Source of the DNA: JBBRYB01 sp038238115
GTDB lineage: Bacteria > Actinomycetota > Actinomycetes > Propionibacteriales > Nocardioidaceae
Reading direction: 5' to 3'
DNA length: 64,000 nucleotides
Assembly: GCA_038238115.1 (NCBI GenBank)
Contig: JBBRYB010000014.1
Location: 1-64,000 of the forward strand
The notes below the pieces were generated by a model that was given only the letters and a program-made list of their open reading frames with translations, was not told the DNA's origin and did not search any database. Both the position numbers and the translations under genes were made by a program. Shown here in pieces: positions 59,586-64,000 of this stretch (the stretch's first letter is position 1; each line of letters begins with the position of its first letter).

Positions 59586-60125
59586 ATGGACTCCGCTTTC
59601 TCGGTGGTCGAACCGTTCGAGGCGGTGATCGGGGGCGCGATCAACTCGCTGTCCGCGCCGCTGTGGACGCCGTGGCCGGTGCCGCCGGGATGGACCTTCG
59701 CCGGGTTGGGTCATGTCCGGTGCGGCAAGGATTCCGGCTCCACGGTGGCGAGCTGGATGGGGACTGACCCCTTCGGCGACCCGGTCGAAGTGCTCTTCGT
59801 CTGCGAGGAGGCCGGTAGCGGGACCGGCAGCCGCTTCGCCGGCCTGGACACCAGCTATCCGCCCGCGGGGGTCGGCGAGGGGCCGCCGCACGCCAAGTTC
59901 GGTGTCGAGGGCCGGCCCGTGGCGTTGTGGTCGGTTGAGGCGAAAGCGGATCGCGCGGTGTACGCCGGAGAAGCGGCCGGGCGGTGGCTGTGGGTGATCG
60001 TGCATCCCAGCGAAGCCGGCGCCATCGTCGTACAACCACTCACGCTGGTCGATGCCCGCCGACTCGGTGCCGAGCTGACGGTGATCCCGGCCGGTGAGCT
60101 GTCGCCGCGGCTGATCCTTGGGTGA
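59586..60125 (+). CDS. Conserved actinobacterial protein, DUF6758-like
   Basis: 179 residues. There is no signal peptide or membrane helix. WPVPPGWTFAGLGHV and CEEAGSGTGSRFAGLD are conserved-looking turns, and VHPSEAGAIVVQP a later strand. It resembles DUF6758 proteins often sited beside a PHP-domain gene, as here. No function is known. Divergent from the protease gene across 151 bp that contain an AT-richer patch (59490-59530). Confidence 0.6.
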   Translation: MDSAFSVVEPFEAVIGGAINSLSAPLWTPWPVPPGWTFAGLGHVRCGKDSGSTVASWMGTDPFGDPVEVLFVCEEAGSGTGSRFAGLDTSYPPAGVGEGPPHAKFGVEGRPVALWSVEAKADRAVYAGEAAGRWLWVIVHPSEAGAIVVQPLTLVDARRLGAELTVIPAGELSPRLILG

Positions 60126-60227
60126 CCCTGCGGCTTCGTCACGCTCAACGCGTCGCCGCTGTCCACAGGGCTCCGGTCTGCCCACAGACCCAGGGTTGCG
60201 GCTCGCGTCCGCACTAGGCTGGCCGCC

Positions 60228-61127
60228 GTGCGGATCGACCTCCACGTCCACTCGACCGCCTCGGATGGGACGAAGACCCCCGCCGAGGTGGTGGATCTCG
60301 CGGTCGCCGCAGGCCTCGACGTCATCGCCCTCACCGACCATGACTCGGCCGCGGGGTGGGACGAGGCCGCGGCGCGAGCCCGCGAAGTCGGACTCACAAT
60401 GGTGCCGGGGATGGAGATCTCGACCAAGCTGGACGGTGCCGGCGTGCATCTGTTGGCCTACCTGCCCGACCCGAGCTACGAACCGCTGGCCCATGAGCTC
60501 AGCCGGATCATCGAGGGACGTGAGGGGCGGCTGGGAGCCATCCTCGAGCAGCTGCGGACAGCCGGCATCGACGTCACCGATGCCGAGGTGCGCCGCCAGG
60601 TCGGTTCGGCCCCGGCGATCGGCCGCCCGCACATCGCGGACGTCCTCGTGGCGAGGGGCTACGTCGCGGACCGCACGGAGGCATTCACGCGGTGGCTCAG
60701 CGCCGGTCAGCCTGGCTTTGTCGGGCGCTACGCGCCCGCGACGGCCACCATGGTCGAACTTGTCAACGCCTCGGGTGGCGCCGCCGTCATCGCCCACCCA
60801 TGGGGACGCGGCAGCCGACGCGTGCTCGACGAGCAGGCGCTGTCCGAGCTCGCGGCCGCCGGACTCGCCGGTCTCGAGGTCGACCACCGAGACCACCGGC
60901 CGAGCGACACCGCGGCGTTGCGATCGATCGCCGCTCGGCTCGGCCTCGTGGTGACCGGATCCAGCGACTTCCATGGTGCCGGGAAGGTCGACCATGAGCT
61001 CGGCTGCCACCTGACCGCCCCCGAGCAACTGGACCGACTGCTCGAGATCGCGGCCTCGCACGCGCGCGGGCGCGACCGCGCGACCACCCAGGTCGTACGG
61101 CCTCGACCGCAGCCGTGCGGTCGTTGA
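60228..61127 (+). CDS. PHP-domain phosphoesterase
   Basis: 299 residues. DLHVHSTASDGT is the first PHP metal motif (H and D ligands), DHD and HPWGRG supply others, and SSDFHG the last. Homologues (TrpH/YciV, RNase AM) are 5'-3' exonucleases or nucleotidases removing 5' ends. Predicted cytosolic. GTG 60228 start; 103 bp after the DUF gene. Confidence 0.87.
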   Translation: MRIDLHVHSTASDGTKTPAEVVDLAVAAGLDVIALTDHDSAAGWDEAAARAREVGLTMVPGMEISTKLDGAGVHLLAYLPDPSYEPLAHELSRIIEGREGRLGAILEQLRTAGIDVTDAEVRRQVGSAPAIGRPHIADVLVARGYVADRTEAFTRWLSAGQPGFVGRYAPATATMVELVNASGGAAVIAHPWGRGSRRVLDEQALSELAAAGLAGLEVDHRDHRPSDTAALRSIAARLGLVVTGSSDFHGAGKVDHELGCHLTAPEQLDRLLEIAASHARGRDRATTQVVRPRPQPCGR

Positions 61128-61233
61128 GCTCAGCCGCGCGTCGTTGAGCGTGGTTGTCGGTGTCACGGTGTTCCATGAGTGCGTCGGCCACAACGGTCGG
61201 CGCAGGCCCGCGGCGAGGAGGTGGACGCCCACG

Positions 61234-62088
61234 ATGGAGGAAGCTCAGGCCGCGTTCGCGGGGATGCCCCGTCGGCTGCTGCAGGCGGCACCCTCGCGGC
61301 TGCTGACATATCTGGACTGCCCGCGCCGCTACCGGCTCAACTATCTTGACCGGCCGACCCCCGGCAGGGGTCCACCCTGGGCGCACAACTCACTCGGTGC
61401 GGCCGTGCATACCGCGCTCGCGAGCTGGTGGAAGCTACCGGCCGACGGACGGACCGTCGCTGCCGCGGGTGCGCTCCTCGACGCATCGTGGCTGCTCGAC
61501 GGCTTTCGCGACGTCGCGCAGCGAGATGCCGCCCGGGCGCGTGCGCGAAGCATGGTGGAGCGTTACGTGGCCGACCTCGACCCGCACGACGAGCCGGTCG
61601 GGATCGAGCGCACGGTCGCCCTCAAAACCGACCACGCCGCGCTGTTCGGTCGCGTCGACCGCATCGACGACCGCGCCGGTACGGGACTCGTCATCGTCGA
61701 CTACAAGACCGGAAGGCACGTGCTGGCCATCGACGACGCACGCACCTCCCTGGCGCTGGCCGTCTATGCCGCCGGAGCCGAGCGGACGATGCGCCGTCGC
61801 TGCCGACGGGTCGAGCTGCACCACCTGCCGACCGGTTCCGTGGTGGCCTGGGAGCACACCGACGAGGGCATCGAGCGCCACCTCCGCCGGGCCGACTCGA
61901 TCGCCGCTGAGATTGCCGAGCTCGACGAACGGTTCCGAGCGGGCGTCAGCTCGGTGGAAGCGGACACGATGTATCCGGCGCAGATCGGTCCGCTGTGCGG
62001 TTGGTGCGACTACCACGGGCGGTGCCCCGACGGGTCGGCCGCGGTCGCCGCGCGCAACGCCTGGGCAGGTCTGGACGACCTCACCTGA
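61234..62088 (+). CDS. RecB-family PD-(D/E)xK nuclease
   Basis: 284 residues. GRVDRIDD and VDYKTGR are the catalytic metal and lysine motifs. Cys in TYLDCPRRYR together with PLCGWCDYHGRC suggests a Fe-S cluster as in AddB/Cas4-like nucleases. Similar to the RecB-type exonucleases of Actinobacteria. ATG 61234 with GAGGAGGT upstream; a longer frame starts at 61144. Confidence 0.85.
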   Translation: MEEAQAAFAGMPRRLLQAAPSRLLTYLDCPRRYRLNYLDRPTPGRGPPWAHNSLGAAVHTALASWWKLPADGRTVAAAGALLDASWLLDGFRDVAQRDAARARARSMVERYVADLDPHDEPVGIERTVALKTDHAALFGRVDRIDDRAGTGLVIVDYKTGRHVLAIDDARTSLALAVYAAGAERTMRRRCRRVELHHLPTGSVVAWEHTDEGIERHLRRADSIAAEIAELDERFRAGVSSVEADTMYPAQIGPLCGWCDYHGRCPDGSAAVAARNAWAGLDDLT

Positions 62089-62122
62089 GCGCAAGCAGCG
62101 AGCGTCGGAGCACGTCGCCGCC

Positions 62123-62992
62123 TCAGCGAAGCCAGATCCGTGCCAACGCGTCGCGAGTCGCCTCGGGCTGCTCTACAGCCGGTGAGTGCGCCGCGTCGGG
62201 GACCACGACGACCCGGGTGCCGAGCGCCGATGCAAGCCGATCCTGCACCGCATGCGGCCAGGCGTCGTCGCTCTCACCTCGCACCACCGCTACCGGCAGG
62301 TCAAGGTCAGCGAGGGCCGACGTGAGGTCGGAGGTGTCCACCAGCAGCCGTGCGATGGCGGCCAGACCCGGCGCTGAGTTGCTGACAAAGCGTCGATGCA
62401 TGAAGTCCTCGACGTCGTCAGGGTCGGCGGCCACGCCGTTTCGCCGATCACGCTCGGCGTTCATCTGGTAGACCGCCTCCAGCCCCGCCTCGAGCACGCT
62501 GTCCGCCGCCTCCAGCAGGTCCTGGCGCGTCTGGGCACCGAAGCCGGAGCCGAAGCCGACGGGGCCAGAGCACATCAGGGTCAGGCTGGCCCACCGCTCG
62601 GGGCGCTTGATCGCCGCTGTCGCCGCCACCAGGCCGCCGAAGGAGTGTCCGACGACGTGCACCTGCTCGTCGGCACCGAAGGTCGCGGTACTCACTGCCG
62701 CGGCGTCGGCAGCGAAACCCGCCAGCGAGAAGTCCGGGGCGGGTCCGGCGGTCGACTCGAACTGGCCGCGCTGGTCATAGCTGGCGGCGTTCCAGCCCAC
62801 GCGGCTCAGCAGGGGCAGCAGCGGTGCGAAGTCTTCTTTGGAACCGGTGAAACCTGGGATGAGCAGGGCGCTGCCGCGCGGAAGGGCCGAGTCCGTCGAC
62901 ATGCTCACCAGGGCGGCGAAGGTGCCACGGTCGGTCTCGGTGTCGAGCCGCCGGACGCTCGGGTCAAGGTTGAGCGCCCGCGGCGTGCTCAT
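62123..62992 (-). CDS. Alpha/beta hydrolase
   Basis: 289 residues. Oxyanion HG-like LLIPGFTGSKEDF, nucleophile GHSFGG (about 114-119), Asp in VRGESDDAWP and His in VPDAAHSPAVEQ. Substrate unknown. The ATG overlaps the SDR stop (ATGA 62989-62992), so the two were one operon. Confidence 0.87.
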   Translation of the reverse strand: MSTPRALNLDPSVRRLDTETDRGTFAALVSMSTDSALPRGSALLIPGFTGSKEDFAPLLPLLSRVGWNAASYDQRGQFESTAGPAPDFSLAGFAADAAAVSTATFGADEQVHVVGHSFGGLVAATAAIKRPERWASLTLMCSGPVGFGSGFGAQTRQDLLEAADSVLEAGLEAVYQMNAERDRRNGVAADPDDVEDFMHRRFVSNSAPGLAAIARLLVDTSDLTSALADLDLPVAVVRGESDDAWPHAVQDRLASALGTRVVVVPDAAHSPAVEQPEATRDALARIWLR

Positions 62993-63725
62993 CGGCCCCG
63001 CCTCGCTACCTTCGCGGTGATTCTTCTCGGCGTGACCCGGGCAAGCGCGGTCAGCGCCTTGTAGCGAAGGGTCGGAATCGACACGGCCTTCCCGGCGCGC
63101 AGGTCCTTGAGCCCGACGCGTACCAGGTCGTCAGCGTCCAGCCACATCCAGCCACCGACCCCACTCATGTCTGCCCGCATGCGCTGGTGGAACTCGGTGT
63201 GGACGAACCCCGGACACAGTGCCATCACCCGAACGCCGCAAGGCCGGTAGTAGACGCTGGCCCAGGCGCTGAAGGCCGTGACCCACGCCTTGTGCGCCGA
63301 GTAGCTGCCTCGGGGCACGTAGCCGGCGACGCTCGACACGTTGACGACGTCGCCGCGGCCGGCCGCGAGCATCGGCAGCAGAGCCGCGTGCGTGAGCCGC
63401 ATGACGGCGCGCACGAGCACGTCGAGGCCGCGCTGCTCGGCCTCCACGTCGTTGACGTCAAAAGGTCGTTGCAGCCCGAACCCTGCATTGTTTACGAGTA
63501 CGTCGAACGGCTGCTGCCGAAGACGCGCCTCGACCCGCATGGTCTGGTCCAGGTCGGACAGGTCCGCCGGCAGCACCTCGCAGGCCACCCCGTGGGCGAC
63601 GCTCAGCTCGTCGGCCACGGACCGAGCCGCGACTCGTCGCGTGACACGAGGACAAGGTCGAAACCCTCTGCTCCCAGGGCTCGGGCGAAGGCGTTCCCGA
63701 TGCCCGATGTCGGTCCGGTGATCAT
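62989..63725 (-). pseudogene. SDR oxidoreductase interrupted by a frameshift
   Basis: The N-terminal part begins MITGPTSGIGNAF (ATG 63725) with the Rossmann glycine loop and reads to RDESRLG, then to a stop. The rest is in another frame: RSVADELS, NNAGFGLQRPF, VNVSSVAGYVPRGSYSAHK with Ser, Tyr and Lys, to the natural C-terminus. The join is near 63624-63629, and one missing C would restore the frame. This is either a recent inactivating deletion or a sequencing error. Confidence 0.8.
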
Positions 63726-63782
63726 CGCGACAGGCACGGCGCCAGCATGTCACGCCGCCCTCGGATGGCAGAATGGCGCACG

Positions 63783-64000
63783 ATGACCATCACGCTCGCG
63801 ATCGCCAACCAAAAGGGCGGTGTCGCCAAGACAACGACTGTCGCGTCACTCGGCACGGCACTTCACGACCGGGGGCTACGGGTGCTGCTGGTGGACCTGG
63901 ATCCCCAGTCCTGCTTGACGTTTTCCCTCGGCATCGACCCCGAAGTGCTCGGCGCCTCGATTCACCAGGTGCTGCTGCGAGAGACCAAGGCCGGCGACGT
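63783..64000 (+). CDS. ParA/MinD-like ATPase, partial (window end)
   Basis: First 72 codons only; the gene runs off the window. Deviant Walker A in NQKGGVAKTTTVASLG (about 9-24) and LLVDLDPQ (about 40-47), both typical of ParA. No ParB or centromere repeats are seen within the window, so it may be an orphan or chromosomal ParA homologue. Confidence 0.88.
   Translation, partial: MTITLAIANQKGGVAKTTTVASLGTALHDRGLRVLLVDLDPQSCLTFSLGIDPEVLGASIHQVLLRETKAGD

Overview
The window is high-GC DNA (roughly 70%, judged by eye) from an actinobacterium. Evidence for this is a mycothiol-pathway deacetylase (MshB), a mycobacterial-type Sdh1 succinate dehydrogenase, a 7Fe ferredoxin next to dapC, a DUF3117 protein, and a SigE/anti-sigma/HtrA/TatB/Mrp block in nearly the order of Mycobacterium Rv1170-Rv1232c. 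No rRNA, tRNA or CRISPR array was seen. Gene content in the right-hand part (PHP, RecB-type nuclease, SDR, ParA) would fit Nocardioidaceae or relatives, but that placement is an inference.

Left region (1 to about 16.2 kb): an accessory zone. It holds a broken IS3-type transposase and several gene remnants: the DNA-binding head of a SARP regulator, a VOC/MFS chimera, a DUF305-like scrap and an AHSA1-like scrap. Between them lie intact niche genes: a dienelactone hydrolase divergent from an ArsR-type regulator, ankyrin protein, DUF4396 membrane protein behind a CsoR-like palindrome, PhyH dioxygenase, SnoaL-like protein, nickel/cobalt permease behind a Nur-like box, PatB-like lyase, SDR, GreA-like protein, a large secreted delta-60 propeller preceded by a possible 24-residue peptide, and a formate/nitrite-type channel.

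Core region A (16.3-36 kb): pterin dehydratase, a six-copy array of 62-bp hairpin repeats, the sdhCAB operon with a possible 27-residue upstream peptide, a NUDIX-kinase fusion, mshB and a chain of 4-nt overlaps (DUF6113, a 29-codon ORF, VanW), a GNAT, fdxC-dapC, dapD/dapE, a LOG-family protein, folP2, a DivIVA-domain protein, tag, and two secreted enzymes predicted to act on the cell wall. Lysine/diaminopimelate synthesis (dapC, dapD, dapE) and wall-remodelling genes are concentrated here.

Core region B (36-50.7 kb): PaaX with an enoyl-CoA hydratase, DUF3117, pepA, an O-methyltransferase, the envelope-stress module sigE, RseA-RseB fusion and htrA, then on the minus strand MgtE-N/CBS protein, DUF1003, mrp and tatB.

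Right region (50.7-64 kb): a CitE-like lyase, acyl-CoA dehydrogenase and MaoC hydratase set resembling the lower ethylmalonyl-CoA pathway, a second palindromic repeat array (54.9-55.5 kb), a NUDIX hydrolase, a 1166-residue secreted protein with a C-terminal S53 protease, PHP and RecB-type nucleases, a hydrolase/SDR pair (the SDR frameshifted) and the start of a ParA gene cut by the window end.
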